Positions 1-13,829 of a DNA stretch of 64,000 nt are shown piece after piece. The notes under the pieces were generated by a model. It was not told the DNA's origin and ran no database searches. It saw only the letters and a list, made by a program, of their open reading frames with translations. The stretch's first letter is position 1. Each line of letters begins with the position of its first letter. Both the position numbers and the translations under genes were made by a program. Origin of the DNA: Cristatella mucedo (lineage: Eukaryota > Bryozoa > Phylactolaemata > Cristatellidae); the NCBI GenBank assembly GCA_009760855.2, contig WPIO01000042.1:2018001-2082000 (forward strand), in the 5' to 3' direction.

Positions 1-509
1 GTAATTTCCCACGATTCTGTATTGGTGCAAGTTAGTTTAAATAAGTTTTAAATCAAGCTGCACTGGTTTCACGGCTACGAGAAATGTGCATTTTAAACTT
101 ATTCAGTACAGATTCTGATGCATCTTGAAATTTCCGCACGCTGAATCGGTCAAATTATTAATGTGCGAGCTTCACTAGTTCATGTAGCAAGACAATACGT
201 GTCACGTGTAGTCACCTGTTGCTTGCAATAAGTCAATGGCTAGTGCTAAAGCGCTCAATATCCTGCAGGCAGCGCTGACTGAAAAAACTAGCATATTAGT
301 AAAACTGCAAACAAGAGCCTGTATTTTCAAATTTAATGCGGCAGCTGACTTCTAGCGGAAACGCTCCGCACTACGACTCAGCGACCGGCAGATCGTTACT
401 CTGTGAGAGCGACTGCGCCCAGGCTCACGCCTTATGCGCTGGTCTGGTCATAAGCCAGATAATAATCTCGTTCAGACTTAGTAATAAGTAAATGCTAGCT
501 GATTCAACA

Positions 510-660
510 TCCTATTTTTGCACAGCGACAGAAGAACTTTAGAGACACCGCTTGCAGTGGCAATAAAAGATCGCCCAACTCAGGATTCGAACCCACTACC
601 TTTGGACCAAGGCCGTGAAATGCAACCACCTAACTCAGTGGGCCGTCTTGGTAGTCATAA
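510..660 (-). mobile_element. SINE family 2
   Basis: The plus strand reads ACCGCTTGCAGTGGCAATAA, then AGATCGCCCAACTCAGGATT and CGAACCCACTACC, i.e. an inverted B box followed by the inverted SINE 2 body. Confidence 0.65.
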
Positions 661-1460
661 ATCGTGCTGCTCGCAAAGCCTCGGTTTACCGCGACTATTT
701 CGCAAGCGGTTCTCAATTCAAGGTCAGCGCGGCCAGGCACTCAACTTATTATCGAGGCTCAGCTGTCAAGCAGCTCGTAGTTCATACTCTCTGGCCATCG
801 CACTATTCCCTCAGTTAAAACGCACGCCCATCCGCGGATGCGGCGCCTGCAGACCCTTCGCCGAGGGCGTCGATCAAACTATGGGCCACCAGATATCTTC
901 TGGATTCGTATCGCATGGAGTCTTTGGAGTCGGGGTCTCGCTGGCACGGAGCCGGTCTGCTATCATTGGTCCGATTGTCTTCTCCCGCACCCGATGCAGC
1001 GTAGCGCCGCCATCTGCCGCTAGCAGAGTGACGGATCGAGTTACTTGGCCTGCCGGTCTGCCTTTCGCCATCGGCCGTGAGTAGCCGCAGCTGAGCGCCA
1101 CCGTCAAGATCTCCTTCATCGGCGTGCAATCCGGTCTACACTACTGTAATACTGTAGTAATACTATAACACGGTCTGCGCTGCTGTTTGCTTCGATTTTC
1201 CTTAAGCGGACTAAGTGCAACCAGACCGAGAGAAGAGAAGCAGCGATTGAGGAGACAGCGCTGCTGCTACCGGAGAAGAAGCAGGGAAATACGACACGTG
1301 AGTGCCTCTGGTACTACGCATGGCAGCATCGAAGCTCAATAAACCAGAGCAAGGAATGCATGCCCTTTCGTATTGATCAAAAGCAGCAAGAAGATTTAGG
1401 CAAGAAAGAAAGACTGACTTGATTTAGATCCGGTGAAAAATAATAGACGTCGACCATTTT
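640..1460. other. No gene seen; dispersed repeat copy
   Basis: The stretch around 660-790 (GCTGCTCGCAAAGCCTCGGT, GCGACTATTTCGCAAGCGGT) resembles 7995-8110 (GCTGCTCGCGAGCCTCGCAA, GCGGCTATTTCGCAAGCGAG). It is a repeat of unknown class. The overlapping short frames on both strands show no family motif. Confidence 0.5.
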
Positions 1461-1632
1461 CATTTACCAAGCCGGACAGCCCATGCGAGTCACGTGTAGC
1501 GAGTTTATAAACAGGTGCCGCTTCACTATAACAGCATGCTCGACTGACTTAAAAGTCCTCCGATCGTACGCTAGCTGTACTAACAAAGCAATCTTCTCCG
1601 GACAGTTACTGCCATTTAACAGCCATAGTGAC

Positions 1633-2098
<466 letters not shown>

Positions 2099-3639
2099 TC
2101 AACGTAGCCACGATTGAACACTGATCCAAGTGATTCAGTTGAATCCAAGTGGGTCAACAACCGTCAACATACCTCTACCGACCACGAAAGAAGGGGCTCT
2201 ATTGATGTAAAAAATACAGGTCGATCTCGTGGAATAAGCATAACTGCTGTCTCGATGGTAACGTGCACTAAAGAGATTCGTGTCAAGTGACACCGGCATT
2301 AGCTGGGAGCTCAGATCGTCGCTCCGCTCGCATGCTAGCTGCACACATGCCACAGTCTCCGTGCATATTACGGAGCAGGGCAGCATTTGCAACCTATATA
2401 AACACAGTACTGGCAACTGGATTCCTAAATTCACACGAACCAAAATTATGAGCTTGTTCGCCGCAATCCGCTCCACATAGATTCTTACTAAAATGTGGGA
2501 GAAACTCAAATCGGAGCTTCAATCAGCACAACTAAGTAAATCAAGCGCCACCGAAATAAGTATCCCGTGCAAATTACACAAACAAATCTATAGTAATTCA
2601 CGAAAAAGGGTCCAATTAAAACCAATACCATCAAAAAATGAGCTCAAGAAAGAGTTTCGGGTGATGTTAAATGACAGCAGGGGACATGGCTTCTTTTCAA
2701 GACGATCGTAACAAAGTCTTCCTAGCTCTTTTTAATAAAGTATCCCAAATTATCTAAACTTTTTGAAAAAGCCTCTCAAAACGGCTACAATCTAGACCTA
2801 ACCCTTCGTAGTTAAGTTAAGGATCAAGTGGCACTCAATATAGGACAAATATAAATATAAATATATAAAAAATAAACATAAAATATAAATATAAAACAAG
2901 GATGCATATATAAAACAAAGATATAAGAAACAACATCAGAGCCACTCAAACATGACTTCTGATCAAGGCCTCATCTCTGCGTAGGGGTAAAATAAGTATT
3001 CCGTCATCAGCGCATCAGCACATCAACAAAGATATGAAAGCTACACAAAACTGGGCGCCAATCAATCACGTATGCTGAATCTCCAAGCACGTATAAAGAA
3101 ATGGTTCCGTGACCCGTACAACAACAATAATGCAAGTGCGACAGAATTCAAGATCAATCACAATCAAACCATTCAAAAAAAGCAAGGTAAGATGCATAAT
3201 TACATTATATCGAAACCGGCTCGCGAAAAAGCGACAGCGACAAACCATGAAGTTGAGCTGTTTCAATGCTTGCGCCTTTTAGCAAGCTAAATCCGTGAGG
3301 CAGCTAACAAGTTGACAAGATCCAGAATCAAACAATACTATGTCAACAACCACAGAAATACTGACTTGAAAGAAATTTAAATCATCTTCGCCAGGCATCA
3401 TGCATTCAGGCCAGAACGAAACATCTTGAAGCTTACCGCAATAGACAACCACTCAACTAGGAATGTCACTATCGAATTCACGAAAAGAATGTATCTCACT
3501 TGTCGAACCTTGATGTCTCCAGAGCTAAGATTGCTCACGCGAGCCCCTATAAGCTATACTTGTGCCAGCTTATTTTATTTCGCTGATTCTCACAACTAGT
3601 TCCATTAAGCATACCAGGTGTTACAGTCTCGATATAAAT

Positions 3640-4580
3640 AGATAGTGATGCTAAGTAGATATTAGATATGCTGTCATAAGTAGATAAGTTTATAGATTCT
3701 TTTTAAATGTCGTTAAGTCAAGAGGATGCCGTGACGCCAGCCTGAAGTGAGTTCCAGGCTTTGAAAACGTACGAACCAAAGGCACGGCCTCCACAGGATT
3801 TGAGGTTCGTATGAGGTGTAGGTAAACATTTAGCTTACGAAAAAGCGGGTAGTACGATTTTTAGCCTAGCCTAGTGGGCGAGTAGATGCGATAGGCAGGC
3901 CGGAACCAATTGAATGAAGGGACAAAAGCGAGAGAAGCGACATAACTTTTAAGTCAATGCTTTACTTGACTAGTAGCCAGTGCAGGTCATGGAGACGTGG
4001 TGTGGTGTGGCAACTTCGACACTAACGGCAGACTAGCCTGGTTGCAGGTTTTTGCACAAGCAATAAAGCAAAAATAAAGCAATAAAGCAAAAGTAAAAAT
4101 AAATCAAAAGCGCCAGATTCCAAAGGCCAGTAAACCAGAAAGCTGTGAGTTACATAGGGCAAAAACGAAACGTAAAAAATACATGGATAAAATTGGATGT
4201 ACTATGTATATCAAAGCAAAACTGAATTTAAGCAACGTTATGTAGCTGAAAGTAAGCGCACTTTACTGTGGAGCCCATGTGGTCATCTCGTGAAAGGTCA
4301 CTTTGGAACAGAACACCTAGTTTTGGTGCAGACGCTGACGTGGCCAATTTTGAGCGTTAAGCGTTCCAATTTCCGAATCCCACTTGGTTTCACATTCACT
4401 CTTGCTTTGCCAATAACTATTCAGTTGGTTTTATTGTCATTAGATTTAAAAAAGTTTTCTCAAATTCATGGGCAGATGTGATCTACGCATGCAGTAAGAG
4501 TGCTAATAGAATTCCATGTGCTGGAGAGCTTTGGGATCAAAGCAAAGGTACAACTGAGTGTCATATATATTGAATTCATT
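3640..4580 (-). mobile_element. LINE family B, 3' fragment
   Basis: The sequence GAGTTCCAGGCTTTGAAAAC, with its context up to 4580, corresponds on the minus strand to the LINE region encoding a W-N-S-L motif, as in the copies at 17.4, 41.1 and 51.3 kb. It is degraded, with no open frame. Confidence 0.7.
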
Positions 4581-4894
4581 TTATTCTCTCTACGCCCAGC
4601 ATAGTCAGTATCCTGCAATTTCTAAATATAAATTGCTGCTAAGCTTTGGTATGACCAGCAGCTATGTCATCATCATTTTCAGTGATATTCATATCGTCGC
4701 TACCTGAACTGAATAGTGTTTCAATGACTGCCGTGAGCACCGGTGCCCAGGTGAACCCATCGCGTGGACCACAAAATATTGGCACTCCCAAAGATATATT
4801 TTGGCTGCGTTTTCAGTGTAGGGTGAATACGGATGATCAAGTGTTGGAAATTGCTTATTTTGAACAGCGCGTCGACATTCCCAAGGACTAGTCG

Positions 4895-5065
4895 TTGAGC
4901 CGTGATGGCACACTAGGTAAGGCGGTTGCTTATCACGACTTCGGTCCCGAAGTCGTGTGTTCGAATCCAGCTGTAGGCAATCCTTTATTGCCACTACAAG
5001 CGGTGGTGATAACCGAAGGCTTATCTGTCTCTATACAAAAGATACTGTAAAAATCAGCTATTAAT
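4895..5065 (+). mobile_element. SINE family 2 (tRNA-like head)
   Basis: The head has an A-box-like GATGGCACACTAGGTAAGG, an 11-bp perfect stem (4934-4944 with 4947-4957, loop TC) where the anticodon arm would be, and the B box GTGTTCGAATCC. The body reads GGCAATCCTTTATTGCCACT, then CAAGCGGTGGTGATAACCGA, and is shared with copies at 0.5, 20.9, 51.1 and 58.2 kb. Confidence 0.72.
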
Positions 5066-5240
5066 GTTTTACTCGGAAGCTTGGTCGAGAGTCCATTCAT
5101 TCCTGAGGGTCAAAAAGTCAAACCAGTCTCTTGATTTCATTGCAACTTCACAGGCTTATAACATTAAATAAGCTCACCGCTTCATATGCAGAGATGGCCA
5201 CATTTTCTCTAACCTGATCATAGTGCCTAATTCCATTCGT

Positions 5241-5279
5241 GCTACTAGTGTTCCGGACATGGTCCGAAACACTAGTAGC
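5241..5279. repeat. Strong hairpin (18-bp arms, 3-nt loop)
   Basis: GCTACTAGTGTTCCGGAC pairs with the sequence at 5262-5279 with one mismatch, around an ATG loop. It lies about 110 bp 3' of the LINE A fragment. Confidence 0.85.
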
Positions 5280-5384
5280 AGGCTGCTCAAATTTCGGCAT
5301 TGCTGTCAATAGATCTACTGGCAATCACAGCTCCCTACCTAGTATCATTCTGGCAGGAATATACCCTCGAGACCACTGTACTGT

Positions 5385-5880
5385 TATGTAGTGGTCTCCG
5401 TCTGTAACTCCACAACTATGTGGGTGTTACGCGGGAGGGTTTTGTTTAGCCCACTCATAGCCCAAGTGACTTTCGGTATGCATGAGATAGCCAACAGACT
5501 TTATCTCACGAAGCAAAGAGAAAGTGGGAAGCATAGCAGAGTCAGGAGAGCAGTTGAGGTAGTAAGTAGCATGAAAGTAGCAGCTCAGGGTCGCTGAAAA
5601 CGATGAGCCATAGTTGGCAGCAGGAGAATAGTTGCCGTTGAGTAAGAATCGTGGACGCGAGTTCCACAGTCTAGGACCTGCAGAGCTAAAGCTTCTGTCG
5701 CCGGCGGTCTTTAAGCGGAGGAATGGAACAGCTAATTTATTGTCCACACAGGACCTGAGAGCGCGAGGAGGCTGAAACGGGTGCAGCAGTTCAGATAGGT
5801 ATGGAGGAGCCAAGCTGTGGCGGGCCTTGTGGGTCAGCGTAACGACTTTGCTCTGACGCTCTGCTGAACGAAATGCCACC
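5385..5880 (-). mobile_element. LINE family A, 3' fragment
   Basis: On the minus strand a frame of 150 codons carries [38 protein letters not shown] and THSTES-type tail sequence ending near KQNPPA. It matches the C-terminal third of the 18.4-19.7 kb copy, including THKARH and CSPDSAMLPTFSLL. It is 5'-truncated, as expected for aborted target-primed reverse transcription. Confidence 0.85.
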
Positions 5881-7226
5881 AGCGAGGCTTCAAAAACGAA
5901 TCTCGGTTTTTGCCCTTCACCAGCGTGCGATTATAGCACTCAAGCATACCCTTGGATTGGGAATGTACTGCACATCTTGTAGTCGGCATTTTTACAGACA
6001 CCCAAATAGCCACCAGCCGGCGGATGTTACGGCCGACTAAAAATTGCTGCCCTGATGTGAATGCAATTTGTCAGGCACGTGAAAATGACAGAAGAACTCG
6101 CGAGCAACACTTACAATGGAAGTGTTCCCGCCGAGTCCGGAGTCACGTGGGCCCCTGGCCCCCCTCGCTAGGTAGCACCTCACTAGCAGCATTTCTACGA
6201 CGCAGATACATTAGGTAACTCGGCAACGTATCTGCTTTAACTGCAGCGATATCTGCTCTTAAAGCTTCACCGCGCATTCCAAGTACCACAGCGGCTCTTA
6301 CAGTGCTTGGCTTGTCTGAAACATTTGCTAAAATGACTTACACCGTATCTCGCCTCGTATCTATCAAACTCCGCCCCACTATCAAACCCAATGCTAACTT
6401 CGATAGCCCTATGCCGATTTATATAAATATTTTTCATCCGAAATATTGCTCCTCTGACACTTGATCTGTTTGATCCACACTTTTAGCTTCAATCGAGTGA
6501 GTAAAATGACTGAGCTCAAATTTCTAGCATAACTACTCACCGCCCCAGTGACCTATAAATCGACAAGACGCCCGTCCACTTGCATGCGCATCTCCTCGAG
6601 GTTTTAGACTTAAGCTCGCCCTACGGATTAAGATTATTCTAGGAGCCCAGGAGTCACGCGTCACTCACGTCGACTACAAAAACCTGGTGGCATTAGGTCT
6701 TGCCACTGATACTCAGGTTAACCTCCTTGAGGGTCCCACATCTTATTGCAGTGCCGAGCGACATTATACCGTGCACACAAACGCTTTGATGTCTCTATCA
6801 TTCCGCCGAGGTTCATGAAATTATTACTAAGCAACGTTAAGTTTGAGCCAGTGTTGATTGAGTACCATTCGGGCCATATTCTCTTTCCTTCATATTTTCT
6901 CTCAGCAACAGAGCCCCAGATCGGGAATATCTGCTTACTAGTGAGGTGGGGCTAACACATCCTCGGCTGTTACTGTCCCATGACACAACCTCTAATATTT
7001 CTACCGACCACCTATTCCCTGTATTCCTTAACCAGGGTTTTAAGCAAAGAAAGTCGCTCATAAAATCACATATGTTGCCTCATTCTACGAAAAGCTAGCT
7101 ATCTTCCGTCTTTTCGTGGTGGGTTCCTGACGCTATTGCCTATTCCGCTCGTTTAAGAATGCTCTCATCGCCGACGACGCCATGTCGCTGCAAAGCGCCC
7201 AAAGGACTGCGCGGCTTTCGTGTCTT

Positions 7227-7260
<34 letters not shown>

Positions 7261-7261
7261 G
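7227..7261. repeat. (CCG)n microsatellite
   Basis: About 11 CCG triplets in an otherwise mixed sequence. No supported reading frame crosses it. Confidence 0.9.
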
Positions 7262-8104
7262 TCTGCTCTCCATACAAGCTGCACCGCTCTTACGACTCAG
7301 GGAGGCTTTTAGGGCGTCCATGTCGTCCTTTCGCCGCTCCCCTTCGAGAGCTTCCCACTCCGTGTACTCAGCACGTGCCCCAAGCTCTTTCTGCATGGAG
7401 GACATAACTCTCAAATGCACCCACAGCCCGCTCAGCTTAAATGAAATTACTACAACTTCGCGACAACGCTGTAAATAAATAACCTGTTCACTTTTCCGAT
7501 ACCAAATCGGACAAAGGACATCGGACATTTGTCTAGACACTCCTCTTTTCTAGTTCGTTGCATGCGCAGTTGCAGCCTGCCCAATTTAAAGCTCATTTTT
7601 TGGCATAGAAACCATCCATCTCTTGTATATCATCATGCCCCCGGCCCATTGGTTTACCAAATTGGTTTAGCAAATGAGAATGAGCCGCATCCAAGTATCA
7701 CGTGATACTTGGAGTATCGAGCTCAGCATCAAGCTCAGACTTTTGGTCCGACGTTGCTGGTATACTAATTTGCCTATGCGCTACCGTACCGGATGCTCGC
7801 GGACGGTCAGCCATTGCAAGCAGCAGGCCAAAACGCGGAGCGAGAACAAAGCAACCGCACCGACGATACTTGTATTATTACAACCACGTGACCCTCGCTG
7901 GTTCGAGTAGCGACTGCAATGCATCTCGGAGAGAGAGAGGCTTGCGCCTTATGCACTGGCCACGCCCAAAGTCATGCAATGTTCTCGTTCACGTGCGAAA
8001 TTGTCAATCGCGCTGCTCGCGAGCCTCGCAAGGTTTGTCGCGGCTATTTCGCAAGCGAGGATTCAATGCAAAGTCGGCGGCGGCCGAGCGAACAGCTCAG
8101 AATC

Positions 8105-8160
8105 GAGGTTCAGCTGCCGAGGTTCAGCTGCCGAGGTTCAGCTGCCGAGTTTCAGCTCGT
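8105..8160. repeat. 14-bp tandem repeat, four copies
   Basis: GAGGTTCAGCTGCC is repeated three times, followed by one altered copy. Confidence 0.9.
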
Positions 8161-8529
8161 AACTCGTAATCGCCAGCGACATTGCGAGGAGGCAGGGAGG
8201 CCGCCATTGAGCGCCGCCATTGCCGCTCTTCTGCGCTCGATCTGTCGGCAGCATTAAGTACCGTCGTCGATACGAATTAGTCCTGCTTGAGCGATTTAGA
8301 GCAATAATCTCCCTACGAAAGGAAGCCCTGGAGAGGTTTGAGCATTTCTGAAATTGTTCTTGTCTATTGCGAACGACTGGCAGTCACCGCTGACAACTTT
8401 TGTCAGTAGATCCGTCACCTGCACGATACGTGAGCGGGTATCAAAAACACCGGCGCCTAGCTGCCCTAAACCATGCCTCGTGATAAGTTAATGCTAAACC
8501 ATCGCGTAGGCTCTTTTGAGCCTCTGCAA

Positions 8530-8935
8530 AGCACTAATTGCAGGTCTTCCTGCCGGATTGATGGTAGGCCTAAAGTCGTTGAAGAGCTCCTCAGGTTAGC
8601 TAGCTTGCCTGCTGTGAGCGTCGAAAAGTGCCGACATCGCACCAATCTGCACCAGCTTCCCACAAAGCAGCGTCTCGACTAAAAGGCTCTGTCACTCGCT
8701 GTTCGATCTCTTCATTCTCTGGCTCGGCCCTATCTTTGCACACTGTCTCTGTTTCTTAAGCACGTCGCACTGCTCCTCCGACTCATTTGCTCCACACTCA
8801 TTGTCGCTAACCGCTTGATGCCCTTCAGTTAAGGCATATCCGAGGTGACTGCAAACAGATTTGAGGCACGTGTAAAGTGCCTGAATAGAGATTAAGCTCT
8901 CTTAGGGCGCTAAACAGATGAATTATTTTATTATT
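8530..8935 (+). mobile_element. Decayed LINE family B 3' part with tail
   Basis: GTCGAAAAGTGCCGACATCG and the following ~120 nt resemble the 13.2-kb copy (GAGCATCGCAGTTGCCACAT). The tail AAAGTGCCTGAATAGAGATT and an A/T triplet run close it at about 8935. No open frame. Confidence 0.6.
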
Positions 8936-9349
8936 TTTATTATTGTCATCACTCTTAAGTCACTCTATAAGAATCTCATCGCAAAAATAAATATTAGCGA
9001 TAAGTCCTTTGTCTCATTTATGTCTTCATATCCTTATGCCTCTGCGCATATTTCAAGTATCGCGGCAGGAGAAGCACTAGCTAACTGAACTTTAATGAAA
9101 ATCGAGGTATCCTTATTGGAAAAGTGTTGCTAAAGCAAGCAAAAGACGCGCAGCTGCTGTTTGTTGGGACTCCCGATTAGTAGCATTCACTCAATCGTGC
9201 GAAAACAGGCAAAGGACTCGGAAAAAAAGACCGGCGATTTCGGAAAATACAAAAAACACCTCACAGTAGCCTTTAGACTGGACATGCGCATTGTATAGCT
9301 TAAAACCACACAACAAGAGATCTCACTTGGAGGGAGCAGAGACTGTGTG

Positions 9350-9590
9350 TAACAGATAGGTTTTCAATGTCATTTAAACTTAGTCAAATCGGGAGGTGAC
9401 GCGGCGTCGGCCAGTAGTAAGTTTTAAGCTGTGCGTGCACATAGTATTGCTGGAAGCACGGTCGACATGAGATTTAAAGTTAGTTATGGCAAAAAAACTT
9501 ATCAACCAGAATCAAAAGAGCCGGTTTCTCGACGGGAGGCCTATTTTGAAACTAATTTAGATTCAGTAAGCCGTGGCAATAGATAGATAA

Positions 9591-9621
<31 letters not shown>

Positions 9622-10390
9622 TGGGGGCATGAGGTTGCGAGACCGGATCTTGGAGTCAATGCACAGCTCGATGGGTGCAGCCCAAGTGCAGATTGGAGAA
9701 GAGCAACGATCGGTGTAACGATCGGCTGTTGAGAGATTTTTGAATTATTAGCCGGGCTGCTGAGTTTCGTAGCAACTGTAGATGTGTTAATTCGCAGCCG
9801 GAAGAAAAGAATTAGTGAGCTACAGAAATCTAGTCAGTGTGTCGTGAATACATGGACCAGCTTGCCTGTGGCGTCCTTATCAAAGCAAGCTAGGAGTTTT
9901 GCAGCGGAGAGTATCTAAAAGTTATGCTGGCTTCACTGTAAATTTGATGTGCGAATCTATTATTAAAAATCATCTTTTAAGATGACTCCAAGATTTTGAA
10001 CATAGGATATAGGATGTGTGTTGTTACAGCCAATTTGGAATGCTAGGCTTTCAATTTTTGGAGAAGCGCACGGTTTTCCAAAACTAGTACTTCAGTTTCT
10101 TTTGTCATCGTTAGACTCTGAAAGGCTTGCTGTCATCCAAATGCGAACGTCAGCAATGCACGATTTCAGGCAACTGAGAGAGTTAGAGGTGCAAGGAAGG
10201 CAGGTAAGGATCAAGTACAAGTACGGATGCGTACCGTCTGCATAAAAATGAAAGCCTAGATTTCGCTTGTCAACTACATCGGCAAGAGAAATTGCATGAA
10301 CTGTGAAAAGAAGTTGAGCTCCAATGGATCCCTGGGACTTTAAAGGCTCGCTATACGATCGCTTTCCTATGAGTAATTTACGCATCACGT
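9350..10390 (-). mobile_element. LINE family B, reverse-transcriptase fragment
   Basis: The minus-strand frame at 10092-10388 includes SLADVVDKRNLGFHFYADGT (YADD altered to YADG) and CIADVRIWM. DNA-level similarity to the 22.6-23.9 kb copy continues towards 9350 (AAATCGGGAGGTGACGCGGC and nearby). Confidence 0.7.
9591..9618. repeat. (GA)14 microsatellite
   Basis: Pure GA run inside the LINE B fragment. Confidence 0.95.
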
Positions 10391-11344
10391 TTACCCTTTG
10401 CGTTCAAACGTTCACAGTTGAATACTGGGAACAAGATAGTACGCTCGTTACTTGCACACCTACAATTGGTGATTTATCTCAACTCCTGCATTCAAAGGGC
10501 TGGCTCAACCAACTACCTTTTTACCACTGTGGTCTTGTAAATGCGGCTGCGTGGGTGCTGGCTTTAGGTTATTTGCACTGTAATTTGCGCCTAGTAACAA
10601 ATGCAAGACTGTCCCTGAATTTAATTAAATGTTCCACTTTCGATTGCAAGCAAATGTGTATAAGCCGATGTGAGACTAAGCAACCAGGTCGATATGGGGT
10701 AACGGTGAAACCGCGTAGATGACGTCCAATTTATCATCATACCTCGTGTACCGGTGGCCGATGCAAGGAGTATTTTTTCTCCGAAGTTTGCAACCGCCAG
10801 TTAGCCTACGCAGTAGGACAGCCTTCGAGTTTAGCCTGTAAGATTAAAATGAGTGCCACTCGCAGTGCAGCGATTATTCATAGTTTATGTGTGCTAATTC
10901 TGATCTTTCGAAGGGTAGCTAAATGGAAGCACCCGATCGCACCAACCTGTGGCTGCCGAGGCTGTGACGTTCTTCTTACACCAGGACGGGTGCAGTCTTG
11001 ATAGCGCTCGCTCACCAAATGGCGTATGACGTATCGGCTGTATAAATGGCAGTTATTACCATCGAGAGGCTTGTGCGAGACGCCGAGCGTGTTCCAAGCT
11101 CCAGCTGAGAAGAAAGAAAGACAAAAAAGACCGGAAAGAGCGCATGAGGAATTTACTCTGCGGCAAGCATGCTGGGAGCAAGCGTGTGGTCACTACGATT
11201 GGGTGTGACGAGCGTACAACCAGCTACTGCCAAGTAACAGTGAGCGCGCTAAGAGTCTGTCGGGGTGTGCACGCACTTTGTAAATCTCTACGAGTCTTGC
11301 AATGCCTTTAAGTGAGCTGACATCTTCAAGAGCGTTTTTGCCAC

Positions 11345-11492
11345 CGCTGGTTTGAGCCAGTAGTTAAAGCGCTCACCCAGGCCGAGGTCAACGCGAATGC
11401 AGTTGAGCACCAAGGTCATGGGCTCGCGCCCCGTGGCATTCGTGAAGTGCCTACATACATATTAAGTTCTCATAAGGTGCTATACGAATAAA
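11345..11492 (+). mobile_element. SINE family 1 (tRNA head, LINE-like tail)
   Basis: A tRNA-like head has an A-box-like GTAGTTAAAGCGCTC and a B-box-like GTCATGGGCTCGCGCCC. It is followed by a short tail ATTAAGTTCTCATAAGGTGC that resembles the LINE family B 3' end. It is too diverged to be a tRNA gene. Confidence 0.65.
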
Positions 11493-12334
11493 CCATTTAA
11501 CTTTTATATCTTTAGGCAACGTACAAGTATTTAAAATGTTTATCAAAATATTGACCTGTAGAATTTTGAATGCTAGTGAGTTCATTCTTGAGTCCATCTA
11601 GTGAGTTTATATATGCCGTTCACTGATGTCACGCTCCCGTTGTACTGTTTATGATATTGATAGTAGTATTATAATGGTACAGCTAGGATGAGTGTCAGAG
11701 CAAAAATAATAGGGGAGATAAAGTAATAGTTTGTATTGTTTAACTTCAGCATGCTCTCTAATGGTTAAACTTAATCATTTAATTGTGCATATAATAAGAA
11801 ACGCCGATGAGCTGACGGTTGATTTAGGCGCTATTTAAGTACATGTTAGAAAGCTGTGGAGAGAATGTCTCAGCTGAAAGAATAAAAACAAAAAAGCTGA
11901 CTCGGACGGTCACTCCAAGCGACGCTTTGCCGGTCGGTGAGCCATTGCGATTAGCCTTTTATGCAACTAGATGCTCATCTGCAAGGTCTTTAATTTTTAA
12001 AGTCAATATCGCAAAGCCTCGCTGCTTAACCGGCTTGTGCTGGAATGTGCATATACTAGTGCGTATCAACAATGTATCATGCTTGCACGCTAGTACATGT
12101 ATATACTGTACATACGTACGTATTGGATTAGATTTAGTTACTAATGTTTGCTGTGTGAATAAATGAATGTGCGATGTACTTTTTTCTCGTGAATCTGCAC
12201 TTCTTAAGTTGTACTCAAAATGCTCGACCAAATGCCGAGCATGTATGTGTATAGCTCCACTAGCATTCTATGAGAAGGATGTAGCTCGAAGCTAGTGAGA
12301 AGAATTAATGTTTTGCATGCTAGCTTTCAATCTC

Positions 12335-12853
<519 letters not shown>

Positions 12854-13059
12854 ACACCCACACACGCTCGTTCACACCACAGCCACTCCCGTCTCTCTTT
12901 CTCTTCCACGCTCTCCCAGCTGTATGCCTCCAATTCTTTATACGTACGTTGCCTTCACCGCATCAATCCGTCTCCATTCGCCGAATCTAGCAAGGGACGA
13001 CTCGAATAAACACCAGTTGCCTAGTTTCAGCTACATCCAATTGCTAAAATTCGGGCTTA

Positions 13060-13810
13060 TTTAGACAGGGTTACCACATCTAATTTAGTCTATGCATTTG
13101 TAACATCCGGTCATGACTTCTGTGACTCACTCCCTGCTAGTCTACCTGCATGTGCAATCAGGCGCTTACAGCTGGTGCAAAAACTCTGCAGCTAGGCTTG
13201 TCTGTCGTGAGCATCGCAGTTGCCACATCGCACCACTTCTCGCCGACCTGCTCTGCCTGCCAGTCAAGCAACGTATCGACGTCATGGTTTAGTCACTCAC
13301 TTTCAGGTCCCTTCATTCTTTGGCTCTAGCCTACCTATCAGATCCACTGTTACTCCTATAGGCTAAGCATCATACCACGCGATTTCCGGAGTTTAACTGT
13401 TTACCTATACGTCATAAAAGCCTTAAATCCTTTGGAGATTGTGCCTTTAGTTCGAATGCTCCTAAAGCCTGGAACTCACTGCCGATTTCCGTCACGACAT
13501 CCCCTTACTCGACCACATTTAAAAAGAGTTTAAAACGAATCTGTTTATCACAGCATTTAGTGGGTTCCTGTTATTTATCCTTTATGCGCATATGCACGCT
13601 GACACTGCCCATGCTCCCACTAACCACACTTGCATGCTGACCCTTCGCACGTCACCCCTAGCCAGGCTATTTTTGCTGTTTATCAAGCATGATACCACTC
13701 ACCATTCGATCATGTTTCCTTTGCGACAAGTGTAAAGTGCCTAAAAAGACATTGAGTTCTCTGGGGGCGCTTTATCAAGTGTATTATTATTGTTATTATA
13801 ACTATTGTAG
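13060..13810 (+). mobile_element. LINE family B, 3' fragment with tail
   Basis: This piece of a reverse-transcriptase C-terminus reads APKAWNSLPISVTTSP in one frame near 13450-13500. It ends with the family B tail (GTAAAGTGCCTAAAAAGACA, then GTTCTCTGGGGGCGCTTTAT) and a short (ATT)n. Many stops. Confidence 0.8.
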
Positions 13811-13829
13811 CCATTTTGGCGATCGGTGT

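Noticed and set aside
4895-4970. tRNA gene candidates in SINE heads (also near 600, 11400, 20900, 50280 and 58240)
   Set aside because: They have A/B-box-like sequences but no complete cloverleaf, and the same body sequence follows each of them. They are SINEs.
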